Origin: Nitratireductor sp. GISD-1A_MAKvit
GTDB taxonomy: Bacteria; Pseudomonadota; Alphaproteobacteria; Rhizobiales; Rhizobiaceae
DNA: 64,000 nucleotides
Reading direction: 5' to 3'
NCBI RefSeq assembly: GCF_040819555.1
Contig: NZ_CP161919.1
Span: 1-64,000, forward strand
The notes under the pieces were generated by a model that was not told the origin of the DNA, made no database searches, and worked only from the letters and a program-made list of their open reading frames with translations. Below are positions 16,745-25,612 of this stretch, in pieces; position 1 is the first letter of the stretch; every line of letters begins with the position of its first letter. The position numbers were made by a program, and so were the translations under genes.

Positions 16745-17727
16745 CGCATCATCCCCTTTCCGTCACGGCCCATCAGCTTGAGGAAAAGGCCGGTTACGCC
16801 GAGCGTCGCGATCAGCATGATCGAGGAGAAGGCCGCGCCCATGGGCCACTGATCGCCGGCGACGTGGAAGAAGCCGGCAATTGTTTCTGCAAAGACGGTC
16901 GAGCGGGGACCGCCCAGAAGGACGGGGGTCGCGTAGTAGCCGGTCGAAATCAGGAAGACGAGGGTGCAGCCCGACGCGATGCCTTCCTTGGAAAGCGGCA
17001 GCGTGATGCGCCGGAAGCGCGTCCACGCGCCCGCGCCGAGATCGGCTGCAGCTTCGAGGTAGTTGTCGGGCAGCTTTTCCAGCGCCGAGTAGAGCGGCAG
17101 AAGCATGTAGAGCGCGGTGAGATAGATGATGCCGACACCGAGTGAGAAGCCCGTATACATAAACGGTATGGGGCGCTCGATGAGGCCGAGCGATTTCAGC
17201 GCCAGATTGACCGCACCATTGTTGCCGAGCAGGATCATGATCGCGTAGGTGCGCACGATCTCGCCCACCCAGAACGGGATGAGCAGGAGCAGCAGGAACA
17301 GAAGCTGGTTCTTGCGGCTCACATGCTTGGCAAGGAAATAGGCCACCGGATAGGTGATGAGCAGCGTGATCGCGGTGAAGATGAAGGAGAAGGCGAGCGT
17401 GCGGAAGAACGGGATGATGAACACCCGGTCCTGAAAGAACGCTGCCCAGTTCGCGAGCGTGAACTGCGGCTCATAGCCCACTTTCGGCGGGTAGGAGTCC
17501 AGAAACCCGATCCAGAACATCTCGACGATGGGGCCGAGATTGGCAAAAAATATCCAGAACAGCGGCAGGCTTGCCAGAATCCAGAACTGGCGGCGCTGTG
17601 ACTTGAACAGCGTGGTGGAAACGGCCTGATATACGCCGTTCCTCATGAGCGCGCCCCAGAACGTCATCCTGCCTGCCGGCGTGGATGGTTCCTGAAGGTC
17701 TGCCCTTTGGGTCTCTGCTTGGGCCAT
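16741..17727 (-). CDS. Polyamine-type ABC transporter permease (PotB-like)
   Basis: This is a 328-aa permease with an about 45-residue cytoplasmic N-terminus, a first transmembrane helix at FWILASLPLFWIFFA, and a long periplasmic segment (PPKVGYEPQFTLANWAAFF). The EAA loop YLEAAADLGAGAWTRFRRITLPLSKEGI is near residues 230-257. It pairs with the PotC-like permease to form the channel. A 107-bp spacer separates it from the upstream binding-protein gene. Confidence 0.84.
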   Translation of the reverse strand: MAQAETQRADLQEPSTPAGRMTFWGALMRNGVYQAVSTTLFKSQRRQFWILASLPLFWIFFANLGPIVEMFWIGFLDSYPPKVGYEPQFTLANWAAFFQDRVFIIPFFRTLAFSFIFTAITLLITYPVAYFLAKHVSRKNQLLFLLLLLIPFWVGEIVRTYAIMILLGNNGAVNLALKSLGLIERPIPFMYTGFSLGVGIIYLTALYMLLPLYSALEKLPDNYLEAAADLGAGAWTRFRRITLPLSKEGIASGCTLVFLISTGYYATPVLLGGPRSTVFAETIAGFFHVAGDQWPMGAAFSSIMLIATLGVTGLFLKLMGRDGKGMMR

Positions 17728-17834
17728 GAATGCGGTTGCTCGTGCTTCTCAACGCGTGGATCCGAGGACCCATGGACGCATTTCGGGAAAATGATGGCGG
17801 CCGGGCAGAGAACCTCCACCCGGCTGCCCGTGCA

Positions 17835-18944
17835 TCAGGCGGCCTTGATCTGCTCCACGGCCGGGTCAACGAGCTTGTATTTCATCTCGTTGGCCTCGGC
17901 GCGGAAGAACTGCAGACCTGCCAGCTCCTCCTCGGTGAAGGACGATGCCTTTTTCTCGATGTCCGAGAGATACTGATCGGCGCCCTTGTAGGTGGAGATG
18001 AAGCCCGACGACTTGGTCATCTCTGCGCCCACTTCCGGATTGGCCAGAAGCGCATCGAGAAGCTTGTAGGCGTTGTCGGAATTGGGAGCGTTGTTGGCGA
18101 CGTTCAGCGTGTAGACGAAGCCATAGGTGCCTTCCTTCGGAATGGTCATGTCGACCGGGAAGCCATCGGTGATGAGCTTGGCGATCGGGCCGTTCCATGC
18201 GTGGGCAAGGACGATGTCCTGATTGATGAACATCTGCTGCACTTCCGCACCCGCATCGTAATATTTGCGCACATGCGGCTTTTTCTCGATGAGGAAATCA
18301 CGCGCTTCGGCGACGATTTCTGCGGCCTTCTCCGGATCGTCCATATAGGCAACCATGTTGCCGTCATAGCCCTTGTAGAGCATGACAACGGACATCATGT
18401 CCTGAATGGTGTAGGCTGTCTGGCCGCTGTACTTGTCCGAGAAGAGAACGTCCCAGCTCTTCACTTCGTCTTCGCTGACGACTTCGGTGTTGTAGGCGAG
18501 GATTTCGGCACCCGAAAGGATCGGCGCGCCCCATTTGTTGCCGTTGATCGTGGCCCAGTCGCTTTCCGAATAGATCGGGTTGATGTTGCTCCAGTTCCCG
18601 AGGCGGTCCGTATCGAGCGGAGCCAGAAGATCGGCCGAGATGAACTGGAGGAAACGGTGGCCGGCGACGGTGACGATGTCGGCGGTCGGGTTCGGCGCTT
18701 CGGCCGCGAGCAGGTTGAACTGCTTGCCCTGATCGTCCACGAGGCGGATCTGAATCTCGATCCCCGTGTCTTTCTCGAACTCGGCCTTGAAATCATCGGG
18801 GATGAAGTTGGCATAGGTCCACACGTTGACGACGCCCGAGGCGCGCGCGGCGGTGGAGCGGAGATAGGCGGGAGCAGCGACAAGGGCGGCGCCGGCGGCG
18901 CTGCTCTTGATGAATTGTCTGCGGTTGGTGATGAATTTGGTCAT
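17835..18944 (-). CDS. Polyamine-type periplasmic binding protein (PotD-like)
   Basis: This is a 369-aa family 1 extracellular solute-binding protein. The N-terminus carries a Tat-like signal, NRRQFIKSSAAG followed by a hydrophobic stretch to about residue 34. The mature part opens with VVNVWTYANFIPDDFKAEFEKDTGIEI, the typical PotD/PotF opening. ATG 18944 has AGAGGG 8 nt upstream. The ligand is expected to be a cationic amine, but in this context, behind an opine-dehydrogenase-like gene and a flavin monooxygenase, an opine or modified amine is equally plausible. Confidence 0.84.
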   Translation of the reverse strand: MTKFITNRRQFIKSSAAGAALVAAPAYLRSTAARASGVVNVWTYANFIPDDFKAEFEKDTGIEIQIRLVDDQGKQFNLLAAEAPNPTADIVTVAGHRFLQFISADLLAPLDTDRLGNWSNINPIYSESDWATINGNKWGAPILSGAEILAYNTEVVSEDEVKSWDVLFSDKYSGQTAYTIQDMMSVVMLYKGYDGNMVAYMDDPEKAAEIVAEARDFLIEKKPHVRKYYDAGAEVQQMFINQDIVLAHAWNGPIAKLITDGFPVDMTIPKEGTYGFVYTLNVANNAPNSDNAYKLLDALLANPEVGAEMTKSSGFISTYKGADQYLSDIEKKASSFTEEELAGLQFFRAEANEMKYKLVDPAVEQIKAA

Positions 18945-19034
18945 CGTACTAACCCTCTTTCGGTTGTTTTCTGTCTTACGTGCTTTGCGCATCTGCGACG
19001 GAGCTCTTGTCGGCTCCTGTTGTTGCCCTGTTTC

Positions 19035-20147
19035 TCAAGCAGGTTGTGTTAGCGAACCATAGCCTTCACGGCACAGGGTCTTCAGTTCCTCGAGTGTCAT
19101 CGTGTCCAGCGCCAGTGCATCGAGAAGCTCGTTCTCCGCAAAGAAATCACGCCCATACATGGCCGAGAAAATCTCCACGCCGGATCGGTGCAGACTGGCA
19201 TTACATCCGGTCAGTTCGCCCAGTTTCACGGTCATGAGCAGGCCATAGGGTACGTCTTCGGTGACGTAGCGGCTGTCTGCCGTGGCAGGACCGGTGCCGC
19301 CGCGTCCCTCCTCGTGCATTTTCTGGTTCATGGCCGAGACCGTGTCCTGCGGCACATGGAAAGACAGGTGGAAATGCTCGAAGATGGTGCGCACCGAAAG
19401 GCCAAGCGCCTCGGCAATGGCCAGCCGCTCACGGTCGAGCGCTTCGAGCAGGCGTCCTACATTGGGCGTGACGTTAAAGCCCTGGCTCCAGGTTTCGCCA
19501 TGCTCCATGCGGGTCATGTTGCACAGGGCGATGCCCATATGGTTTTGCGGGTTCAAATTGCTGAGTGCAATGGCGAGCAATCCGTCACGCTCCACGAAAC
19601 GGTCGCCGAAGAGGCGCTGGCAAAGCGCCAGACCCTCGCTGGCCCGGCTTTCGGGAACCGTGCAGAGGTCGATCTTGCTGCGCACCGTGTTGACGCTGGC
19701 TTCCACGAGGCTCGGCTGGCGGCCTGTGGTGGCGGTGGTGCCCCATGCGACGATGGGGACGGTGATCCCGCGAGCCGCCAGAAGCTTCGACAGGTAAAGC
19801 GCGCCGAAGGAGGCATGCGAGGAAATGATCACCGCCTGATCGGAGCGGATATGGGGTGCGATCGCATCGAAGACGTGCTTGTGGCCGTAGCCGGGCAGGG
19901 CGATGAGGATCACGTCTGCATCGGCCACGAGCGCCTCGGCCGATTGCGCGACGCCCGGATGGAACGTGCCCTCGACGGCGCCGGTGGCGATCAGCGGTTC
20001 GCCTTCTGCCAGTCTTTTCGTGCGTTCGCCGGAGGGCGACCAGAGAACCGGGCTGTGGCCCGACTGCTCAAGAAAGGCGGCGGCCCCGAAAGCGATGGCG
20101 CCGGCCCCGGCGATACCCACACGCAGATTGTTTTCCACGTTACTCAA
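19035..20147 (-). CDS. Octopine/nopaline (opine) dehydrogenase family protein
   Basis: This 370-aa NAD(P)-binding enzyme belongs to the opine dehydrogenase superfamily. These enzymes make or split N-(carboxyalkyl) amino acids, i.e. secondary amines. The N-terminal Rossmann fold has GIAGAGAIAFGAA at residues 11-23. The C-terminal helical domain carries SNLNPQNHMGIALCNMTRMEHG at about residues 195-216, where the Asn-Pro-x-x-His motif is the catalytic signature. The start is TTG 20147 as called; GTG 20138 is an alternative, and neither ribosome binding site is strong. It lies 19 bases after the AhpD-like gene and 90 bases before the binding-protein gene, so operonic degradation of an opine-like molecule is a reasonable inference. 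Confidence 0.8.
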   Translation of the reverse strand: MSNVENNLRVGIAGAGAIAFGAAAFLEQSGHSPVLWSPSGERTKRLAEGEPLIATGAVEGTFHPGVAQSAEALVADADVILIALPGYGHKHVFDAIAPHIRSDQAVIISSHASFGALYLSKLLAARGITVPIVAWGTTATTGRQPSLVEASVNTVRSKIDLCTVPESRASEGLALCQRLFGDRFVERDGLLAIALSNLNPQNHMGIALCNMTRMEHGETWSQGFNVTPNVGRLLEALDRERLAIAEALGLSVRTIFEHFHLSFHVPQDTVSAMNQKMHEEGRGGTGPATADSRYVTEDVPYGLLMTVKLGELTGCNASLHRSGVEIFSAMYGRDFFAENELLDALALDTMTLEELKTLCREGYGSLTQPA

Positions 20148-20166
20148 AACGTCAGCCCCAAAAAAT

Positions 20167-20742
20167 TTACTCGACCACCGGATCGCCCAGCGTGTGCATC
20201 AGCCGGTTTGCCCAGCCGAACAGCGAGGCCGACAGGATGAGATCGAGAATCTCGTCGTCCCTGAGCCCGGCATCGCGCAGCGCCTGCATGTCTTCTTCAC
20301 GCGCCTCGCTGGGCGCTTTGGAGAGTTTGACCGCAAACAGGAAGATCGCCTTCTGGCGCTCATCAAGCTCGGCCTCCTCGCCATCGGTGAAGATGGCCTC
20401 CATCACCTGCTCGTCCTTGGTGAGCTGGTTGTACCGGCTCGCATGGACGGCGGCGCAATAGACGCAGCGATTGACCACCGAGGCACCAACGGCGCTCAGT
20501 TCGCGCTCCGCGCGGCCCATGCCGCCGCGATTATACATGATCGCGTTGAAAAGCGGGGTGCGGACTTTCAGTGTCTCGACATCATTGGCGAGCACCAGAA
20601 CATAGTCGGAGACCTTCGTGTTGGAAGGCGTGACCTTGAGCGCGTCGAGCTGTTCGGGCGTGGCCTCGTCCAGCCTGACGGGCTGAACGCGCGGACGCCA
20701 GACGGGAATCTTCGTGGTGAACTCGTGGATGATGGTGCTCAT
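20167..20742 (-). CDS. AhpD-like alkylhydroperoxidase-domain protein (peroxidase-related)
   Basis: This is a 191-aa helical protein of the carboxymuconolactone decarboxylase/AhpD fold. The redox motif CVYCAAVH (about residues 96-103) has the Cys-x-x-Cys-x-x-x-His arrangement that gives AhpD its thiol peroxidase activity. The C-terminal part ILDLILSASLFGWANRLMHTLGD is typical of the uncharacterised peroxidase-related group. It overlaps the second CMD gene by 4 bases, a pairing that resembles the Avi_7169/Avi_7170-type families. A role in detoxifying peroxide released by the neighbouring flavin monooxygenase is an inference. Confidence 0.8.
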   Translation of the reverse strand: MSTIIHEFTTKIPVWRPRVQPVRLDEATPEQLDALKVTPSNTKVSDYVLVLANDVETLKVRTPLFNAIMYNRGGMGRAERELSAVGASVVNRCVYCAAVHASRYNQLTKDEQVMEAIFTDGEEAELDERQKAIFLFAVKLSKAPSEAREEDMQALRDAGLRDDEILDLILSASLFGWANRLMHTLGDPVVE

Positions 20743-21245
20743 GCCGTCGCCCTCATCAGCTTGAGGCCGGCGATCACACGGATCTGATAGGCCAGGAATG
20801 CGTTCAGTTCGGAAAGCCTGACGATGTCGGCGTCGGAAATGCCGGCGCTCTTGAGCGCTTCGACATCTTCCGGTGTCGTGTCGCGCGGATGCGTGGAAAC
20901 GAGATCGGTGTAGGCGAGGATTGCGGCGCGGCGGGCGTTTCCTTCGCCGTCATGAGCCGGGTCGGCCATGGCTGCGATTGCTTCGTCAGCACCAGATTCT
21001 TCGAGCAGTGTCATGTAATGGGCGGCAAGGGTTTCGTCTTCATTGAGCCGCGCGACGCGCGCTGCGAGTGCGGCGCGTTCGCCATGGGAGAGGCCGCCGG
21101 CATCACCGGGTTTCAGGGCAGCATCATGGGTTGCCTGCGTCATGGCCATGATGTCCGCGCGGCCTTCGAGGGCCTCGCGGACAGAGCCGCCAGCGCCGAT
21201 CCCGGCCTGTGTGATGACGATGTCGTCGGGCGAAAGGTCGCTCAT
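20739..21245 (-). CDS. CMD-domain protein (Avi_7170-like)
   Basis: This is a 168-aa all-helical protein related to the carboxymuconolactone decarboxylase family but lacking the Cys-x-x-Cys pair of its neighbour, so it is probably a structural partner or an enzyme using other residues. Visible features are DDIVITQAGIGAGGSVREAL at the start and AAILAYTDLVSTHPRDTT followed by a C-terminal FLAYQIRVIAGLKLM helix. ATG 21245 has a GAGGCTGA ribosome binding site and begins 7 bases after the flavin monooxygenase stop. It overlaps the AhpD-like start, indicating coupled synthesis. Confidence 0.75.
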   Translation of the reverse strand: MSDLSPDDIVITQAGIGAGGSVREALEGRADIMAMTQATHDAALKPGDAGGLSHGERAALAARVARLNEDETLAAHYMTLLEESGADEAIAAMADPAHDGEGNARRAAILAYTDLVSTHPRDTTPEDVEALKSAGISDADIVRLSELNAFLAYQIRVIAGLKLMRATA

Positions 21246-21252
21246 GCGGTGT

Positions 21253-22764
21253 TCAGCCTCCAGTCTGATAGGTCGGTTCGCGCGCGCCCATGGCTGCGCA
21301 GTCTTCCAGCTCGGTTTCGGTCCATTCGTCGCCGAGCAGTTCGGGTTTGTCGTAGTCGAGCATCGCCTGCCAATGGGTCTCGACATCTTCGCCGTAGAGC
21401 GTTGCGGCGATCGAATAGGCGAGCCAGCGGGCGCCGTCGCTGATGCCGGGAATGTCGCCGGAAACCTTGCCGAGGCTCGCGGATGCGCCAAAGTTGAAGC
21501 AGTAGATGCTGGAGAGCCACGGGGCGGCGCCGGGCGTGCGCTCGCGGAAAGAGAAATCGGCGTTCAGGTAGGGGAAGTTCGCCAGTTCGCGGCTTTCTTC
21601 GCCTGCCGGGGGTGTATAGCGGTCGCGCCAAAGCAGGATCTCGCCAGCGGCCTCGCCCAGTTCGGCGCGGGCCAGCGGATCGACGGTGAAACCTGTGCCG
21701 AGGATGAGAAAGTCGGTGCGAACGGTCTTTCCGGCCGTGGTTTCGATGACAACCTCGTCGCCGTCGTTCCAGACGCGGACTATGCCCTGCCCGAAATGGA
21801 AAAAGGCGTTTTCATGCCGACTGACACGCATGGTCGAACCGCGCGGCGAAGGTGTCTGCGTGACGAAGGAATACTGCATGAAGCGCCAGCGCCACTCGTC
21901 TGGCAGCGCGGCATAGCCTGATGTGAAGCCGAAGGAGCCGATGCCCATCATCTTGTTGATGGTGGGCATTTCGCGGCGGCGAATGAGGTGGCGCACTTCC
22001 CTTGCGCCGGCTTCCAGCGCTTCGGCCGAGTTGTCGACCGCCGAAGCGCCGACGCCGATCACGACCACGCGCTTGTCCTTGAGAGAAGGGAAATCGATGT
22101 CTTCCGAGGAGTGTGCCCACAAATCTTTTGGCAGACCGGAAACGAAATCGGGAATGTTGGGGTGGCCGGTGCCGTCGCGGCCCGTGGCCATCACGAATTT
22201 GCGGGTGAGGACGGAGCTTACCTTTGCGCCAGCACCGCGCAGCTCAAGCCTCAGGAATTCGCCTTCCGGCGTGACACGGGTGACCTCGACCTCGTTTTCG
22301 ACAGGGAGATCGAGCACCTTCCGGTACCAGATGAGATACTCCATCCACATGGGACGGGGGATCTTGTCGAGTCGTTCCCAGGCGTTTGCACCATGCTGTG
22401 CCTCGTACCACGCGCGGAAGGTAAGCGCCCCCATGCCAAAGGCCGGGCCGGGCAGGGTCTTGGGCGAACGCAGTGTCTCCATGCGGGCATAGGTGAGCCA
22501 CGGACCTTCAAACCCTTCCGGGTTGCGGTCGAAGATGCGCATGTTGCGGATGCCTCCGGTGCGGAGTGCGAAGCTTGCGACGAGGCCGCACATGCCACCG
22601 CCGATCACCACCACATCGTGAACCTTTTCTCCCTTCTCCGAATGCCGCTCGGGCACCCAGTTGGGCGATGGGAGGTTGAGACAGTCGAGATCGAAGCGGA
22701 TGCGCTTTTCCAGGGCATCCAGGCTTTCTGCGGCTCCGGGCGTTGTGTGGGGGTGACTGGTCAT
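21253..22764 (-). CDS. Flavin-containing monooxygenase (NAD(P)H/FAD)
   Basis: This is a 503-aa two-dinucleotide-binding-domain flavoprotein. The FAD motif is VVVIGGGMCG (residues 51-60) and a second Rossmann motif VVVIGVGASAVDNSAEA lies near residues 225-240. A third conserved stretch, FLILGTGFTVDP, follows. The ATG (Ala-Thr-Gly) segment FVMATGRDGTG is typical for FMO/Baeyer-Villiger-like enzymes. It would oxygenate a soft nucleophile such as an amine nitrogen or sulfur, or a ketone. The start overlaps the LysR stop by ATGA (22761-22764). In this operon N-oxygenation of an amine or opine-like compound is the most economical guess. Confidence 0.82.
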   Translation of the reverse strand: MTSHPHTTPGAAESLDALEKRIRFDLDCLNLPSPNWVPERHSEKGEKVHDVVVIGGGMCGLVASFALRTGGIRNMRIFDRNPEGFEGPWLTYARMETLRSPKTLPGPAFGMGALTFRAWYEAQHGANAWERLDKIPRPMWMEYLIWYRKVLDLPVENEVEVTRVTPEGEFLRLELRGAGAKVSSVLTRKFVMATGRDGTGHPNIPDFVSGLPKDLWAHSSEDIDFPSLKDKRVVVIGVGASAVDNSAEALEAGAREVRHLIRRREMPTINKMMGIGSFGFTSGYAALPDEWRWRFMQYSFVTQTPSPRGSTMRVSRHENAFFHFGQGIVRVWNDGDEVVIETTAGKTVRTDFLILGTGFTVDPLARAELGEAAGEILLWRDRYTPPAGEESRELANFPYLNADFSFRERTPGAAPWLSSIYCFNFGASASLGKVSGDIPGISDGARWLAYSIAATLYGEDVETHWQAMLDYDKPELLGDEWTETELEDCAAMGAREPTYQTGG

Positions 22765-23738
22765 TCGGATCCTCGGTGAGGGACCGGACTGTCTGAACCA
22801 TGCCGGTCAATTGTCTGCGCACTGCGTGCGGGGTCGAGTATCTGCAGGTCGGGAATGAGACGGAGCGCTTCTGCTTCCACGGCTTCGATCATCTGGGTGA
22901 CGAGTGGGCGCAGGGGGCGTGATGAGGCGGTGACGGCGCCCCAGTAGAACGGGATTGCTACATCGATTGGCCGGATAACCACGCCGGGCAGCTGCACACC
23001 GTAGGCACTGACCGGATCGACAATGGAAACCACGCCGGTTTTCTGCACGAGACGGAGTGCGGAATAGGAGACATTGGTGCGGAACAGCGGACCGGGCGTG
23101 ATGCCGTGCATTTCCATCGTCTGCGAGACCTGTCGCTGGAAGCGGCCCGGATCGAGCATGGTCACGAATCTGCGGCCGGAAAAGGCCGAAAGCGGCACCA
23201 CGTCATAGTCGGCAAGCGGATCGCCTTCGGGCAGGGCGGCGACATCATTGGCGCAATAAAGACGCATGACTTCGAGACCGGGCACGTCCAGCGGCATGCT
23301 GGAAAAGCCAAGCTCGGCGCCGCCGGAACCCACTTCCTGGGCAACCCGGTTGGGCAGATACTGTGCGATCTGGATTTCAGGCGGCAGTTTCTCGACCGCG
23401 AACCGGGAAAGCGCGGCGGGTATGACGCCGGTTGCGATGGCGGAAGTTGCGGCGACTTGAAGTGTACGGCCCCGGCCGGTGGCAATGGCACGCGCGCGCG
23501 CTGCAAGACCGGTCAGCGAATTGAGAACGCGCCGGGCTTCTTCCTCGAAGGCAATGCCCTCATCGGAAAGCATGACGCGTCTGCCGGCGCGTTGAAGAAG
23601 GGAAAAGCCGAGCTTTGCTTCAAGCTCCTGAATGGTGCGGGTGACCGACGGCTGCGAGCGCTCCAGCAGCACCGCCGCCTTGGTGATGCTCCCTGTTTCG
23701 GCAACAGCCAGAAAGGTCTGAAGGTCCCGCGTCTCCAT
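22761..23738 (-). CDS. LysR-family transcriptional regulator
   Basis: This 325-aa LTTR has an N-terminal helix-turn-helix (METRDLQTFLAVAETGS, then SITKAAVLLERSQPSVTRTIQELE, residues 1-40) and a periplasmic-binding-protein-like effector domain (about residues 90-300). Unusually for LTTRs, which often face their targets divergently, it is the first gene of the same-strand unit and overlaps the monooxygenase start. It would thus be co-transcribed with the pathway it probably controls. The A+T-rich spacer upstream (23739-23790) should contain its own promoter. Confidence 0.87.
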   Translation of the reverse strand: METRDLQTFLAVAETGSITKAAVLLERSQPSVTRTIQELEAKLGFSLLQRAGRRVMLSDEGIAFEEEARRVLNSLTGLAARARAIATGRGRTLQVAATSAIATGVIPAALSRFAVEKLPPEIQIAQYLPNRVAQEVGSGGAELGFSSMPLDVPGLEVMRLYCANDVAALPEGDPLADYDVVPLSAFSGRRFVTMLDPGRFQRQVSQTMEMHGITPGPLFRTNVSYSALRLVQKTGVVSIVDPVSAYGVQLPGVVIRPIDVAIPFYWGAVTASSRPLRPLVTQMIEAVEAEALRLIPDLQILDPARSAQTIDRHGSDSPVPHRGSE

Positions 23739-23846
23739 CCTTTATATGCTATATGAATGAATTCAAATAATCTATCCAAAATTGACATACATCAACGCGC
23801 AAGCCCAACCCGTTGCGAAAGCACCGGTTTTCAGGCGCAAGTTTCT

Positions 23847-25187
23847 CTACAAGATGCCCACGCCGTTTATGAGGATCAGCGTTATCGCGACGGGAGCGGC
23901 ATAGCGGATGACAAACCGCCAGGCACCGAGAAGGGCAGGGGCCAAAGTGGAGCCGTCGAGAAACTCTTCCTCGCCTTTATGCCGAAGAACCCAGCCCAGC
24001 AGCAGAGCGACGAGGAGGCCGCCGAGCGGCAGCGTGATGTTGTTGGTCACGTAGTCCATGGCGTCGAACAGGACGTTTCCCCCGATGGTGAAGCCGGACA
24101 TCACGCCGAGACTGAGTGAGGCAGGCACGGCCAGGACAAAAACGGCCGCGCCGGCGATGGTGGCGACCTTCTTCCGGTTCGCACCGTTCTCATCCACGAA
24201 ATAGGCGATAACAACTTCAAGGAGAGCAACCGAACTGGTGAGCGCAGCGATGGCCAGAAGAGCGAAGAAAAGGGCCGAAAAGACATGGCCGAAGGGCATC
24301 TGCGCAAAGATGGAGGGGAGGGTGATGAAGGTCAGACCCGGTCCCGCCGAAGGGGTGGCGCCGAAAGCGAAAACCGCCGGCAGAATGACGAGACCGGCCA
24401 GGAAGGCCACCAGGGCATCAAGCAGCGTGACGGTCAACGCGGAGCCCGCAATGTCGTCATGCCTGTTCATGTAGGAGCCATAGGTGATCATCGCTCCCAT
24501 GCCGAGCGACAGGGAGAAGAACGCCTGACCGAGAGCGGCAAGAAACGTGGCCCAGGTGACTTTTGAGAAGTCGGGCTCAAGGAAGAATGTGATGCCTTCA
24601 GCTGCGCCATCGAGCGTGATCGAGCGCGCGGCAAGCACCAGGAGGATTGCAAAGAGCGCCGGCATGAGCACGCGCGCTGCGCGTTCGATGCCGTTTGCAA
24701 TGCCGCCAAGTGCGACGAAGACGGTGATGGATAGGAAGAGGGCGGTGTAAAGCACCGGCTCAAACGGATCGGTGATGAAAGCGTTGAAAAGGCTGCCAGC
24801 CTGCTCCGTATCCGGATTCAGGACAGATCCGGTCAAAGACTTGACCGTGTAAGCCAGTGTCCAGCCGGCGATGACACAGTAGAAAGAGAGGATTATGAAG
24901 GCAGTGAAAATGCTCATATAGCCGGCCAGGGGCCAGGCTCCGCCAGCGAGTTTCCTGAAAGCGCCTGCGGGATCAAGCTGAGTCGAGCGACCGATGATCA
25001 GCTCTGCCACAAGCACTGAAACGCCGATCGTAAAGACGATGCCGAGATAGATCAGCAGGAAGGCGCCGCCGCCATTCTCTCCGGTGACGTAGGGAAAACG
25101 CCAGACATTGCCAAGGCCAACGGCCGATCCGGCGGCAGCCAGAACGAACCCCATTCTTGAGGTCCAATGTTCGCGAGGTGGGTTCAT
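23847..25187 (-). CDS. Sodium-dependent symporter, NSS (neurotransmitter:sodium symporter) family
   Basis: This 446-aa LeuT-fold transporter takes up an amino acid or amine with Na+. TM1 contains the unwound substrate/Na site GSAVGLGNVWRFPYVTGENGGGAFLLIYL (about residues 19-47). About eleven transmembrane helices follow, including SLSLGMGAMITYGSYM in the TM6-7 region. Many bacterial NSS proteins have 11 rather than 12 helices, and the length agrees. It is separated by 108 bases from the divergently placed LysR start and is not obviously in an operon. Confidence 0.86.
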   Translation of the reverse strand: MNPPREHWTSRMGFVLAAAGSAVGLGNVWRFPYVTGENGGGAFLLIYLGIVFTIGVSVLVAELIIGRSTQLDPAGAFRKLAGGAWPLAGYMSIFTAFIILSFYCVIAGWTLAYTVKSLTGSVLNPDTEQAGSLFNAFITDPFEPVLYTALFLSITVFVALGGIANGIERAARVLMPALFAILLVLAARSITLDGAAEGITFFLEPDFSKVTWATFLAALGQAFFSLSLGMGAMITYGSYMNRHDDIAGSALTVTLLDALVAFLAGLVILPAVFAFGATPSAGPGLTFITLPSIFAQMPFGHVFSALFFALLAIAALTSSVALLEVVIAYFVDENGANRKKVATIAGAAVFVLAVPASLSLGVMSGFTIGGNVLFDAMDYVTNNITLPLGGLLVALLLGWVLRHKGEEEFLDGSTLAPALLGAWRFVIRYAAPVAITLILINGVGIL

Positions 25188-25612
25188 GGATCAGTCGATT
25201 GCTATCTGGAGGAGTGGCCTGTTGCTGCGGTTGTCGAATTTAAACCAGCTTCGGGCAATCCGGGATTCGGAGGAATGGGTGTGTCACGCCCGAGGCGTTT
25301 ATGGTCAATTGCACGAGGCTGCATAATCACTTTGGACGTCGCGTCGCAATATTTGATGATCCGAAATCGAACTGTTTTCCCTCATGCTGTTTCCGGGAAT
25401 TCCCGTGGCGGGTCGGACAGCGGGGAAAAGCTGTCGATGGCGCATGTCAGCGGCTGCACCTGCGTTGAAAGACCCGTTCGGCTTGCCCATTGTTGAAGCG
25501 TGATTCGAACCGCTCCGGGCGTGGCGGTAAGGGTCGTGTTTCCGGCTCGGTGCGATACCATGTGCGCACGGCAGAGAGGGGACCGTTTGGGACACTTGCG
25601 AGGTTTGACGGC
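25188..25612. other. Intergenic stretch, no gene recognised
   Basis: These 425 bp lie between the divergent symporter and ScpB genes. Short open frames here have no recognisable family and unlike codon use. No tRNA, terminator with a T-run or clear palindrome was found. The segment at about 25500-25515 contains a T-arm-like GGTTCGAATC on the minus strand, but no cloverleaf can be built around it. Promoters for both flanking genes are presumably inside. Confidence 0.5.

Noticed and set aside
25495..25520. tRNA T-arm-like GGTTCGAATC on the minus strand
   Set aside because: No acceptor stem, anticodon arm or cloverleaf can be formed in the surrounding 80 bases.
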